Notes: generated from the letters alone by a model not told the origin. 64,000 nt of DNA from Pseudodesulfovibrio thermohalotolerans (GCF_021353295.2 NZ_CP120635.1:3563501-3627500); one strand, 5' to 3'; positions 25,283-33,305 are shown, counted from the stretch's first letter. Numbers and translations are program-made.

Positions 25283-26236
25283 TCAATCCACCACTGTAGA
25301 TAGGAGCTGTTGTCTCTGTCCGACTAAAGCTTCGAGCAAAGATTGGGCATTTATGACCTCTGGGTTGTCACGTTGCACGTTAATAGTAATATCTGTCTGT
25401 GCAATACTGTGGTTCAGCCAAAATGGGCTTTGTTTTCCTCGGATCATAAAACCGACATCAGCATCATTGACCGTTTCCCAATGGTTTAAAATGCCCTGCA
25501 TATCATCGTCTGTAGGCGTCATTTTCAGTTCTGTTTTGAGTTTGTAGTTGTGATTATGTTGTCGGTTTTCGCCAACTCCGATCTTCCCCAATAACCCTTG
25601 GAATAGGGACGTGTCAGTGTGGATGTGTGCTGACAGCTCAGCCTTGTAGATAACCTTTGTTATATTCTGCCGCTGTGCGCGTATGTATGCAATCTCTCCG
25701 GGATTTAAAACCCGGCTGGATTTGAAAGCGGCTCGTCCATATGGACGGCCATCTTTGGTATTTAGAAAGGATCTGATGTATTTTTCAACCTCGTCTTTTC
25801 CCATTGGCCTGCTTTGAAACCGAATGGTCGCGAAAAGATAGCTATTCGGAATGAACCAGAAATATGTCGCGAAGCCCGGGATATACCCATCAGAAAAGTT
25901 ACTCGTTTCAACGTCAGCTGCTTCAACGTTTCCGACAGGGGCGTTTCCGCGAATGGCAACAATTCTGCCGTCGTCTGTGGCTGGGACCCCATTCCAACAA
26001 GTCAATAAGTAATCACCGGGCCCATTGTTCTCCATAGCATAACAGTAAATTGGCAACTGATCATCTTCTTCCGCGCCGAAAGTCTGGGTGTGCTCAAGAT
26101 CAAGCGGGTCTACCCATTGACTTAATTCATTAAGGGATTGGCTAAGGTCGTGACTAAGATGATGGTCCTCACGCCAATGATAATAACCACACCTTTGAAC
26201 CCGGAAAAAATTAATTTTAGCGATTTCGTTTGGCAC
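25283..26236 (-). CDS. Hypothetical cytosolic protein paired with membrane protein
   Basis: A 317-residue soluble protein beginning INFFRVQRCGYYHWRED. It looks alpha/beta, with a C-terminal part containing IAQTDITINVQRDNPEVINAQSLLEALVGQRQQLL. It starts at GTG 26236 with AGGAAGG upstream. I do not recognise a family. It lies first in a two-gene unit with the 4-TM protein 24727-25275 and precedes the DuOB operon on the same strand, 43 bp apart, so all five genes could be one transcript. Confidence 0.6.
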   Translation of the reverse strand: MPNEIAKINFFRVQRCGYYHWREDHHLSHDLSQSLNELSQWVDPLDLEHTQTFGAEEDDQLPIYCYAMENNGPGDYLLTCWNGVPATDDGRIVAIRGNAPVGNVEAADVETSNFSDGYIPGFATYFWFIPNSYLFATIRFQSRPMGKDEVEKYIRSFLNTKDGRPYGRAAFKSSRVLNPGEIAYIRAQRQNITKVIYKAELSAHIHTDTSLFQGLLGKIGVGENRQHNHNYKLKTELKMTPTDDDMQGILNHWETVNDADVGFMIRGKQSPFWLNHSIAQTDITINVQRDNPEVINAQSLLEALVGQRQQLLSTVVD

Positions 26237-26565
26237 TATCTTCCTTCCTGTGTTTGTGGCTGTACTAATGAGTTGAGGTTGCAGCTATGACTAGCATTTA
26301 GGAGCTCACGCTTTCGCTTAAGCCAAAACCGATATTTGTTCCAGTTCTCTTTGTCGTTGGAGGGCTCCAGATATCAAGAGATTCAGTTGTTACGATGAGA
26401 ATAACATATTGACTTTTATTGAGTTTATGTTATAATAATCACGTCGTATTTAGCCAAGCCATAACCACGGCTCGGCATCCCATCACATAACCCGGACGAT
26501 CACCATCCCTCGCGTCTGCTGCGGCAGCCGTGGGCTTTGTTGCGTCCTACGAACAGGAGGCTCCC
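26237..26565. other. Divergent intergenic region
   Basis: About 330 bp between the minus-strand unknown pair and the plus-strand DUF2958 operon. It contains the promoter at 26409-26436; nothing else is seen. Confidence 0.5.
26409..26436 (+). promoter_or_regulatory. Strong sigma-70-type promoter for the DUF2958 operon
   Basis: TTGACT (26409-26414), a 16-bp spacer and a perfect TATAAT (26431-26436) in an AT-rich stretch, 130 bp before the first gene. Confidence 0.7.
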
Positions 26566-26883
26566 ATGTGGAACGAACCTTCGCGGGCGCGGCTTGATGC
26601 TGTGCCGCGCCTGTACGAAACCGAGGATATTCCAGCCCAAAACAAGCTTATTTACCTGCATTTCTTCATTGGTGGCTGCGACTGGTACGTGGCTGAGTTC
26701 AATGGCGAGGATACCTTCTTCGGATATTCCATTCTGAACAGGGATTACCAGAACGCCGAGTGGGGGTACTTCTCGCTGGCCGAACTTAAGGGCCTGAGCG
26801 TGGGGTGGATTGAGGTCGATTGCGAAGAGCCATGGGAGGTTGTCCCGGCCTACGCCATACCGGAAATTCGGAGGAGGGCGTGA
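26566..26883 (+). CDS. DUF2958 family protein
   Basis: A 105-residue protein with the DUF2958 pattern: ARLDAVPRLYETEDIPAQNKLIYLHFFIGGCDWYVAEF, then DTFFGYSILNRDYQNAEWGYFSLAEL. The family occurs mostly on plasmids and integrative elements and has no known activity. ATG 26566 has AGGAGG 5 nt upstream, so it is preferred to the longer frame from 26530. It is first in a coupled five-gene run. Confidence 0.85.
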   Translation: MWNEPSRARLDAVPRLYETEDIPAQNKLIYLHFFIGGCDWYVAEFNGEDTFFGYSILNRDYQNAEWGYFSLAELKGLSVGWIEVDCEEPWEVVPAYAIPEIRRRA

Positions 26884-27092
26884 TGGACATCCGCGACATG
26901 GAGGACCTGATTGTCAGCTTGTTCGATCCCCAGCTCACGTTGGCCGAGAAAACCGGGTTGCTGCGCGACAACCCCGTTGATTTCACCTGGTGCCTGAGCG
27001 ACGTGGACGGCCCTGTGGTGATTTACGGAGTAGAGGTCGTTTTCGAGTCCGGCGTGGCGTATCGGTTGGTCCTGATTCCCGGAGACCGGTGA
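26883..27092 (+). CDS. Small acidic hypothetical protein
   Basis: 69 residues (MDIRDMEDLIVSLFDPQL...). The ATG shares a base with the DUF2958 stop (TGATG), so it is translationally coupled. It is strongly acidic with no recognised domain. The longer frame from 26820 lies inside the previous gene and is rejected. Confidence 0.6.
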   Translation: MDIRDMEDLIVSLFDPQLTLAEKTGLLRDNPVDFTWCLSDVDGPVVIYGVEVVFESGVAYRLVLIPGDR

Positions 27093-27094
27093 GA

Positions 27095-27214
27095 ATGCGT
27101 CGTATTTGCGCCCTGAGCGCGTTTTGCCCGTCAGTCGGCATCAAGCCGCCGTGTCGGTATGAAAATGGCCTGTCCTCGCACTGGCGCGGCAGAAACCCGG
27201 ATGTGCGCCGATGA
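27095..27214 (+). CDS. Very small hypothetical protein (39 aa)
   Basis: A 39-residue open frame (MRRICALSAFCPSVG...) that starts 2 bp after the previous stop and overlaps the next start as ATGA. It is Cys- and Arg-rich. It is supported only by its exact fit in the coupled gene run. Confidence 0.4.
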   Translation: MRRICALSAFCPSVGIKPPCRYENGLSSHWRGRNPDVRR

Positions 27215-27627
27215 CGATGGCCGTTCAGCGCGTCGTTCAGGAGGACGGCACCGGGTGCGGATTGGCCTGTGTGGCAATGGTGGTCGGCTGCACCTACGCG
27301 GAAATCAGGATTCTTGCCATCAATGAGCTGGGTTTTGACCCGGCTGGACCATTCTTCACGGACTACGCTGACATCCGCGCCATGCTGGCCAGCTTCGGCT
27401 ATCGGCTGTCCCGGCGCTCCATATTTGCAGGTTATGGCTCTCTCAGCCCCCTATCCCTTCTGGGCGTTGAACGGGCTGGCAGCGGCGAGGAAGACCACTG
27501 GATGGTCCACGTGAAATGCGGCCTCGACCGGTATGCACTGGACCCGGCAGGGAAGGTCAAATCCGAGCGGCGGCGTGACTGGTGGAGGATTTCCCCTATC
27601 AGCTATGCGAACATCACCAAGTTATAG
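27211..27627 (+). CDS. C39-like cysteine peptidase domain protein
   Basis: 138 residues with the C39/papain-like pattern: RVVQEDGTGCGLACVAMVVG (oxyanion Gln at 10, candidate nucleophile Cys16), a His in EEDHWMVHVKCG (about 95) and the following YALDPAGK (Asp). There is no signal peptide and no ABC transporter next to it, so it is a free cytosolic domain and not a bacteriocin exporter. Some members of this group are inactive. Its ATG overlaps the 39-aa frame stop. Confidence 0.65.
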   Translation: MTMAVQRVVQEDGTGCGLACVAMVVGCTYAEIRILAINELGFDPAGPFFTDYADIRAMLASFGYRLSRRSIFAGYGSLSPLSLLGVERAGSGEEDHWMVHVKCGLDRYALDPAGKVKSERRRDWWRISPISYANITKL

Positions 27628-27755
27628 GTCCCGCAATTCGTAGCGTGGTTCTGATGGAGCCCGCCGACAGTTTACTGGCGAGTATTGGCCGCATGCCGCT
27701 GGCCGGACACGGAGGGGCATGCCTATCATCAAACCGACAGATTCGGAGGAACGGC

Positions 27756-27998
27756 ATGAGAATGGTAGCAGTCGATGCTGACGCCCTGGTTTCGAAGGGG
27801 CAGGACAAAGGGGCCAGCCAGAATAGCCTGCGACGTGGGCTGGCGAATCTTCGCGGGCAGGGTGGCACTAGCAACACGATCCTGGCTAATGGTTTGGAAA
27901 ACGCCCTAATCGCCAGTGAGCAGCACCCGGACAAGGACGTTGCAGCCGCTGTCAGGGACGCCATTGAGTCCCTGCTCCAAGAACTCGAAATCATCTAA
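27756..27998 (+). CDS. Small hypothetical protein, helical
   Basis: 80 residues (MRMVAVDADALVSKGQDKGASQNSL...). GGAGGA lies just before ATG 27756. The C-terminal half is helical and acidic (HPDKDVAAAVRDAIESLLQELEII). No family is recognised. Confidence 0.55.
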   Translation: MRMVAVDADALVSKGQDKGASQNSLRRGLANLRGQGGTSNTILANGLENALIASEQHPDKDVAAAVRDAIESLLQELEII

Positions 27999-28028
27999 CC
28001 GGAAGGGAGGGGGCGCTCCCTCCTCCCG

Positions 28029-28277
28029 CTAAATACCCGTAAAGAGCTTTTCCAGGGACACCTCAAGAGCCGTCGCCAGCCGGATCAGGATGGTCAGGGA
28101 AATGTTCTGCTGCCCCCGCTCGATGGAGCTTATGTAGGTCCGGTGCATTTCGGCCAGCTCGGCCAGACGCTCCTGCGACAAGCCCGCTTCATCCCGTAGT
28201 TGGCGCACTCGAATCCCCAGTTCTCGTATCACTTTCTGCTCGCTCGCAGAGTACATGTCGCTGTTGTTTTTCGGCAC
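28029..28277 (-). CDS. XRE-family regulator, controller-protein-like
   Basis: 82 residues, nearly all one HTH domain: IRVRQLRDEAGLSQERLAELAEMHRTYISSIERGQQNISLTILIRLATALEVSLEKLF. The size and sequence are those of phage Cro-like or restriction controller proteins. It is divergent from the membrane-protein gene at 28449, with the inverted repeat at 28313-28349 between them as the likely operator. Confidence 0.9.
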   Translation of the reverse strand: MPKNNSDMYSASEQKVIRELGIRVRQLRDEAGLSQERLAELAEMHRTYISSIERGQQNISLTILIRLATALEVSLEKLFTGI

Positions 28278-28312
28278 GGCGGCTCCTTTTATTGGAATCC
28301 AACCGTGCTTGA

Positions 28313-28349
28313 CTTGTAGAATATATGACTACAGAATATGTTCTACAAG
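28313..28349. promoter_or_regulatory. Operator-like inverted repeat between XRE and membrane-protein genes
   Basis: Perfect arms CTTGTAGAA (28313-28321) and TTCTACAAG (28341-28349), 19 bp apart. An inner TAGAATATATGACTACAGA adds partial symmetry. TTGACT overlaps its left edge and could be a -35 box. Confidence 0.6.
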
Positions 28350-28448
28350 CTGCACTTCAGAAACCCAGGGACGTCTTCCATGGCGGAGGTCGGGCCCGCA
28401 ATCATCAAGAGCGCCCAGGCTGCATGCTTTGGGCACAAGGAGGTTAGA

Positions 28449-29039
28449 ATGTCCGAGGTTGAACAGAAGAAGGGGTTCAGCTGGCTGGGGCTGCTTTTCG
28501 GCGGGGCCTACTATGCCGGGTACGGAAAGGTCGCCAAGGGCCTGATCATGGCCGTCATCAGCTTCATCCCGTTGACGGCTATTCCGGTGAACATCTACGC
28601 GGCCCTCAAGGCCAAGAAGCAGTTGCCGGTCGGGAACCAGCCTTTCAACTGGGGGATGGCAATCCTGGCGTTCTGCATCCCGGCGGTGCTCGGTGCGGGG
28701 ATTCTGTTTCTCGCTCAAGGTGGGACGACACGGGCGTACACGGAAGCCGACTTCCGGTCAGACGCCTCGGGCTATTGGCGTGTCCAGTCATCCGGCGAGC
28801 AGGTGGGGTTTGATCTGAGGCAGCGGCCTTACGCTTCCATTGTAAACGGCTCACGCTACCCGCTGGAGATGGTGCGCTTCATCCCAAAAGACGAAGACGG
28901 ATATTGTTCCTTGGTCTTGGCCCTCACGACCGGGGATTTGCTCAGTTTGGGCTTTGCCCCTGAGTCCGATTCCAAAACAATGTCGTTGAGCCGCACCGGA
29001 GCACCCGTGGAAATATTGCTATTCATGCGGAAGTTATAG
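28449..29039 (+). CDS. Small membrane protein with C-terminal soluble domain
   Basis: 196 residues. The N-terminal 95 residues hold hydrophobic segments (FSWLGLLFGGAYYAGYGK, GLIMAVISFIPLTAIPVNIYAAL, WGMAILAFCIPAVLGAGILFLA), like short DUF2628-type membrane modules. The remaining 100 residues are soluble and beta-rich. AAGGAGG precedes ATG 28449; the longer frame from 28338 would cross the operator. Function unknown. Confidence 0.6.
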   Translation: MSEVEQKKGFSWLGLLFGGAYYAGYGKVAKGLIMAVISFIPLTAIPVNIYAALKAKKQLPVGNQPFNWGMAILAFCIPAVLGAGILFLAQGGTTRAYTEADFRSDASGYWRVQSSGEQVGFDLRQRPYASIVNGSRYPLEMVRFIPKDEDGYCSLVLALTTGDLLSLGFAPESDSKTMSLSRTGAPVEILLFMRKL

Positions 29040-29136
29040 GTTGAGGCCAGGGCCTGCACCGCATGGTTGGGTGTGGGCCCTGGCTCTTGGCTTTGCCTTA
29101 AAACACGACGATGAAGGACCTGTCGGGCAGTGTAAG

Positions 29137-29619
29137 CTATTTATTTCGCTTTTTTTTCCCTTTCGACTTTGGCTTGGTCGGGAGTCCATGTCCGCCGACG
29201 TATATCATAAACATGTCTTTGTCCTGCATGCACTCAGGAAGATCATCCTGAGCCTCTTCCCATAGGGTGTTAGCGTTGCGTTTGCACCCCGCCTTCAATG
29301 CGTCGGCGAGGGCCTCTTGGGCTTCCATAAGTTCTTCTTTCAACTCACAGTCAGAGCTAAGGACAACTCGGCATAGAGCCTCAACGAATTGTTCAAGCTT
29401 TCTGGTCTTTTTCGCAAGGGACTGGAGGGACACCTCTTCTTTCTGTCCCTCGACCTTGATCCCCTGAGAAGAGGCATAGTGCACGATCGCATCACTCACG
29501 ATTTGGGCTTTGTTCTTTTTCTGCCCCTTTCCCTTGAGTTGAACAGCAAGCGCGTCCAAGGCCTTGATGGCTTCCGCGGAGTAAAGATAATTGCGAGTTT
29601 TGGGTTCCTTCACGTCCAT
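29137..29619 (-). CDS. Hypothetical coiled-coil/RHH-like protein
   Basis: 160 residues with a basic C-terminus (PKSKGKKKRNK). Residues 10-55 (NYLYSAEAIKALDALAVQLKGKGQKKNKAQIVSDAIVHYAS) fit a ribbon-helix-helix-like DNA-binding module, followed by a coiled coil (LAKKTRKLEQFVEALCRVVL). GAGGTG precedes ATG 29619. It is divergent from rep; a copy-number or partition regulator is possible but not shown. Confidence 0.5.
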   Translation of the reverse strand: MDVKEPKTRNYLYSAEAIKALDALAVQLKGKGQKKNKAQIVSDAIVHYASSQGIKVEGQKEEVSLQSLAKKTRKLEQFVEALCRVVLSSDCELKEELMEAQEALADALKAGCKRNANTLWEEAQDDLPECMQDKDMFMIYVGGHGLPTKPKSKGKKKRNK

Positions 29620-29974
29620 AATTCACCTCTTATGTTTTTTCTTACGCTATTTCTTATGCTCTGCCTTCGTCAGGCGTCAATAAATATAATGAAAAATATT
29701 ATGTAAAAAATAAGATTTTATGAAATGCGGATTTTTAAAACATAACAAAAAATATACTGGTTTTTCTTACATGTTTTAGCCTCGTCAGATTCGACAACAA
29801 ACCACGTAAAAACAGGTTGTTATGAGCACAGGCATATCCAGCTAAATTGAGAGGAAAAGTTTCGTTTGTCCCGCCGCTGTCCATTTCCAGGTCAGCGGTG
29901 TGCGGCAACTGAACCTTCACGCATGAGTGAGTGTCGCGCACTCGTTACTTTTACTCGTGTGTGAAAGGCTTCAG
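29620..29974. other. AT-rich region upstream of rep (possible replication origin)
   Basis: The first ~140 bp are very AT-rich. Near the end is a short hairpin GAGTG-TCGCG-CACTC (about 29928-29942) with GAGTGAGTG repeats. This is where a rolling-circle nick site could lie, but no known origin sequence is recognised. Confidence 0.35.
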
Positions 29975-30886
29975 ATGCCTAAGAAAATTACTTGGTCGGC
30001 TATTGAGCCTGAGCCAGAGTGCTATGTCCTCTACATCCAGGAGCGGGTCCTCACGTGGCACTACAAAGCGGGTGGATATGCATCTCCCAAAGTGCGCCCT
30101 GTCGCCCCAGGTCTGGGGGAGTATGCGAATCACAATGACGCCGTGAAGCTCACCCTCAAAACCAAGCGGAGGCGAAAAGGGTTCATTAAGATCGCCTTCG
30201 CACTTGAAGACCGTCCACGCTGGTTTGTCTCCCTCGTCTACCCGCGACGGATGGCGAAGAAGGTGACCCCTGACCAGCTGAGGAAGGACCTCGCCTTTAT
30301 TGGGCGCAAGTTCCGGACGCACTATCATAATGGCTACGCCATCTACCTGATCGACTACACGGACAAGGCCCGGTTTCATATCCATCTGCTCGCCCGGTGC
30401 GGGAAGTCTCCAGCAAGGAAGTCCGGTGACTCAAGGCCGGGGTTTCGGTCCTTGATGAAGGAATGGTGGTTCGGACGTGTCGGGTCTTTAAAGAAGAATT
30501 TGGTCGAAGTGAAGAACCTCCGGTTCTCAGAGGATTCGTATGCCGCCTGTTCCTACATGGTGAGCGGCGAAAAACTCCAAGACCATAGGAAGGTCACGTC
30601 CTTCATGGGCAACCGGCACAGTTTCGGTTGCTTCAATGAGCAGAACCTGAAGCTGGCTAAGCCCAGGAGGATCGAAATTCCTCCCGAGGCCTTTCCTGAA
30701 ATCCGCAAGGTCATTTGCTTCGACGTCCATGAGGACAGCAGACATTCCGACGGCTCGTATCTTGCCGACCACGAAAGCAAGGTCCTCCACGCCGGGGCGG
30801 GGCTGCATATCATCAGCGACCCCACCCTCGAAAAGAAGATCAAGCGGAAACTGCTTCAACGGCTCAAGCTGGAAAGGGGGGAATAG
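29975..30886 (+). CDS. HUH-type rolling-circle replication initiator-like protein
   Basis: A 303-residue protein. The metal-binding HUH motif is RFHIHLLARC (His135, His137), preceded by the motif-1-like WFVSLVYPRR (about 83-91). A candidate catalytic Tyr is in DSYAACSYMVSGEKL (Tyr189 or Tyr194, Lys200). This is the layout of single-strand-nicking Rep proteins of small plasmids and inovirus-like phages. ATG 29975 has AAAGG upstream; an in-frame ATG at 29927 is possible. It lies directly before the HTH and integrase genes, so the element may replicate after excision. Confidence 0.7.
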   Translation: MPKKITWSAIEPEPECYVLYIQERVLTWHYKAGGYASPKVRPVAPGLGEYANHNDAVKLTLKTKRRRKGFIKIAFALEDRPRWFVSLVYPRRMAKKVTPDQLRKDLAFIGRKFRTHYHNGYAIYLIDYTDKARFHIHLLARCGKSPARKSGDSRPGFRSLMKEWWFGRVGSLKKNLVEVKNLRFSEDSYAACSYMVSGEKLQDHRKVTSFMGNRHSFGCFNEQNLKLAKPRRIEIPPEAFPEIRKVICFDVHEDSRHSDGSYLADHESKVLHAGAGLHIISDPTLEKKIKRKLLQRLKLERGE

Positions 30887-30889
30887 TTC

Positions 30890-31228
30890 ATGCCTCCCTC
30901 CGACACTATCCTGACCCCCAAGGAAGTGGCTGCGCTTCTGCGGGTGTCTACCGCCTATGTCTACAAATACAAGAGCCTTCTCGGTGGCATTCAGGCCTGC
31001 GAGAACGGAAAAATCTTGTTCTTTGAAAGTGATATCAAGGAATACATGAGGAAGAATAATGGCCTACCAAGAGAAGAACGGGAAGTGGCGAGCGGTCAAA
31101 ATCATCAACTACGTCAAACGGACAAAGACCTTCAAAACCGAAAGACAGGCAATCCGTTGGGAAGAGGAGCAGACCGCCGAACTCTGGCAGGCAGAGCAGG
31201 AGAACTTGGTTTACGTCTCTCTAGCTGA
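30890..31228 (+). CDS. Excisionase-like HTH protein of element C
   Basis: The first ~58 residues are a MerR/excisionase HTH: TILTPKEVAALLRVSTAYVYKYKSLLGGIQACENGKILFFESDIKEYMRKN. The open frame continues to residue 112 but overlaps int3 by 170 bp in another frame, and this tail is of low quality. The functional part probably ends near the int3 start. It sits 3 bp after rep and is co-transcribed with rep and int3. By position it matches the HTH gene beside int1. Confidence 0.7.
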   Translation: MPPSDTILTPKEVAALLRVSTAYVYKYKSLLGGIQACENGKILFFESDIKEYMRKNNGLPREEREVASGQNHQLRQTDKDLQNRKTGNPLGRGADRRTLAGRAGELGLRLSS

Positions 31229-32063
31229 ATGGAGCATCGAGTATCTCGAATTTGCCAAGCAGAAGTTCGTCCCGAAAACCCTGAAGGAGGAGAAGGTACC
31301 AGCCTTCAACCGGCTTTTTGAGTTTGTGCCGTCCAGCCTGACGGTCGAAAGACTGTCTGTTGCTGACTGCCAGCGTATGCTCATGGCTCAGGCCAAACAT
31401 CGGAGCGGCAACGCAGCCAACAAGGATCGCAAGAACCTGCTGGCCGCGTGGAACTGGGGTATTAAGGTTCTCAAGTTGCCGAAGGATAACCCCTTTGCCG
31501 ATGTTGACCCGTTTCCCGTTGAGCAGCAGGGCAAGTACGTCCCCTCGGTTGAGGACTTCTGGAAGGTCTATGAGGTCGCCAGGCCCGAAGATCAGGTATT
31601 CCTGCTCACTCTGCTGCACACGGCGGCCCGGCGCGGCGAATTGCTCAAACTCAAATGGGATGACGTTGACCTCGAAAGAGGCAAAATTCGACTGTGGACC
31701 CGGAAGCGTACAGGGGGCAAGGAGTTTGATTGGTTACCCCTGACCAAGCGTCTCCGGCGGGAACTTGGGGAACACTCCAAGAGTCGGATTTCCGAGTTGG
31801 TCTTCTGCCGCGAGGACGGATCCCCCTACAAATGGCGGCAGCACCTCATGAAGATTCTGTGCGAGCGTGCTGAGGTGAAGCACTTCACCTTCCACGCTAT
31901 CCGGCACTTAACGGCCTCAATGCTGGCCCAGGAGGGTGTGGACATACCCACCATTCAGGCTATCCTGAGGCACAAGAACCCAATGACTACTACCCGGTAC
32001 CTGCACCGACTGGGCATCACCGAGAATGTCCTGGAAGATGTCTTCGGTGAAGATGAAGAATAA
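31059..32063 (+). CDS. Tyrosine integrase Int3 of element C
   Basis: A complete 334-residue recombinase. The N-terminal arm-binding domain is at about 1-50 (MAYQEKNGKWRAVKIINYVKRTKTF), the core-binding domain at 55-155. The catalytic domain has Arg in HTAARRGELLKLKWDDV, HAIRHLTASML and Tyr in RHKNPMTTTRYLH. AGGAAG precedes ATG 31059. It is on the plus strand, opposite to Int1 and Int2, and its 3' end faces the inverted att core 3 with an IS110 element between. The mirrored orientation fits an inversion of this block. Confidence 0.95.
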   Translation: MAYQEKNGKWRAVKIINYVKRTKTFKTERQAIRWEEEQTAELWQAEQENLVYVSLAEWSIEYLEFAKQKFVPKTLKEEKVPAFNRLFEFVPSSLTVERLSVADCQRMLMAQAKHRSGNAANKDRKNLLAAWNWGIKVLKLPKDNPFADVDPFPVEQQGKYVPSVEDFWKVYEVARPEDQVFLLTLLHTAARRGELLKLKWDDVDLERGKIRLWTRKRTGGKEFDWLPLTKRLRRELGEHSKSRISELVFCREDGSPYKWRQHLMKILCERAEVKHFTFHAIRHLTASMLAQEGVDIPTIQAILRHKNPMTTTRYLHRLGITENVLEDVFGEDEE

Positions 32064-32070
32064 GGAAATA

Positions 32071-32141
32071 CCATGTCGGCACTCCCAAGTTTTGCTGGTA
32101 ACAGTACCAGTGAACCCCAAAACCAAGGGAGGCCGACATGG
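32071..32141 (+). promoter_or_regulatory. Hairpin masking the IS110 transposase start
   Basis: CCATGTCGGC-A-CTCCC (32071-32086) pairs with GGGAGGCCGACATGG (32127-32141), which contains both the ribosome site and the ATG at 32138. The loop has an inner stem CTGGTA-ACAG-TACCAG (32095-32110). A transcript reading in from int3 would fold so as to hide the start, while one starting inside would not. Confidence 0.65.
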
Positions 32142-33199
32142 CAAAGCTCAAAGTATCATCTGTTCATCGGTTTGTTGAAGCGTTTTCCGGCGAGAAGGTA
32201 TGGATAGGAGTGGACGTCCATAAGCTGAGTTTCAGCGTGGCTTTGCTCAGACCTGATGGTGCCGTGAAGGACTGGACTTGTCCGGCTGATGCAACAGCAC
32301 TCACCCGGCTTGTCATGTCATTACCTGTTGAGGTTGGCGCGGTTTGCTATGAATCTGGACCGACTGGCTTTGAGTTGGCCAGGAGCCTCGAAGCAGAAGG
32401 TGTTACGGTTGTCGTTGCTGCGCCAAGCCGAATCCCGCGCCCCATCACCGCTACCAACAAGACCGACAGCCTGGACTGCCGCAAACTGGCCGAACTGGCA
32501 GCCTCCGGCCTGATCAGACCAATCGCCATTCCTTCCGTTGAAGCTGAAGCCTTCCGTGCTCTTGAGCGTCGAAGGCATCAGCTCACCGACTCTCTTCGTC
32601 GAGCTAAACAACGGATTCGTTCACTTCTTCTTTATCTTGGAGCGCAGGAGCCTGCCGATCTGGACCATTGGAGCAAGGCTGCCATACTCACACTTCATCA
32701 GGTGGAACTTCCTTCGGGGGCAAAAGAGACTCTTGAAAGCTTGCTCGATGAACTGGAGTACTTCGCTTGTGCACAACGCAAAGTGGATCAGCGTTTGCGA
32801 ATAAGCATCCGGGAACAAGACGAGGCAAGACGTATTGCCGCCATGAGGTCCGTTCCCGGCGTTGGCGAAGTCGTGGCCACGACTTTTGCGGCAGAGGTTT
32901 ACCGCCCGGAACGTTTCAATCGCAGCGAAGAGGTGACAGCTTACCTGGGCCTTGCGCCAGTGATGCGGCAAAGTGGAGGCAGCAAGGGTAAGGCAACACT
33001 TCGCCCGGTCGGTCAAAAGCGATTACGAAGTTTACTGATTGAAGCAGCTTGGGTGTGGAAGCAGCGAGATGAGTGGGCCAGGGAGTTCTACAACCGAATT
33101 TATAGCCGACATGGTGTGGCACAAAAAGCAATAGCTGCGCTTGCTCGTAAATTGGCCGCGCTTTTGTGGAAGCTCAGCTTACCTGTAACGCAGTCGTGA
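32138..33199 (+). CDS. IS110-family (DEDD) transposase
   Basis: 353 residues. The DEDD RuvC-like domain is seen as VWIGVDVHKLSFSVAL, CYESGPTGFELA and ATNKTDSLDCRKLAELA. The C-terminal transposase_20 domain has the RSVPGVGEVVATTFAAEVYRPERFNRSEEVTAYLGLAPVMRQSGG block with its catalytic Ser. IS110 transposases work with a structured guide RNA encoded in the IS. GGGAGG precedes the ATG inside a hairpin. It inserted between int3 and att core 3. Confidence 0.95.
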   Translation: MAKLKVSSVHRFVEAFSGEKVWIGVDVHKLSFSVALLRPDGAVKDWTCPADATALTRLVMSLPVEVGAVCYESGPTGFELARSLEAEGVTVVVAAPSRIPRPITATNKTDSLDCRKLAELAASGLIRPIAIPSVEAEAFRALERRRHQLTDSLRRAKQRIRSLLLYLGAQEPADLDHWSKAAILTLHQVELPSGAKETLESLLDELEYFACAQRKVDQRLRISIREQDEARRIAAMRSVPGVGEVVATTFAAEVYRPERFNRSEEVTAYLGLAPVMRQSGGSKGKATLRPVGQKRLRSLLIEAAWVWKQRDEWAREFYNRIYSRHGVAQKAIAALARKLAALLWKLSLPVTQS

Positions 33200-33305
33200 A
33201 CAAAGATCGCGGCGGGGCTTTGGTGGCGTAGACCACGAAAATAGAAATGGCGATCTTAAACTGATTTACGTACCGAATAGGTACTTGGTGCCGTAGAGCA
33301 CGAAT
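33200..33305 (+). ncRNA. Putative bridge/seek RNA region of the IS110 element
   Basis: A first unit has outer stem AAGATCGC (33203-33210) / GCGATCTT (33250-33257) enclosing GTGG-CGTAGA-CCAC (33223-33236). A second unit has GTACC-GAATA-GGTAC (33270-33284) followed by GTGC-CGTAGA-GCAC (33288-33301). The two stems share the loop CGTAGA. Two successive internal loops are what the target- and donor-binding loops of IS110 guide RNAs look like. The inference rests on structure and family only. Confidence 0.5.

Noticed and set aside
24727..26236. Kiwa (KwaA/KwaB) defence system
   Set aside because: Sizes are similar, but gene order is reversed and I could not recognise a DUF4868-type sequence in the 317-residue protein.
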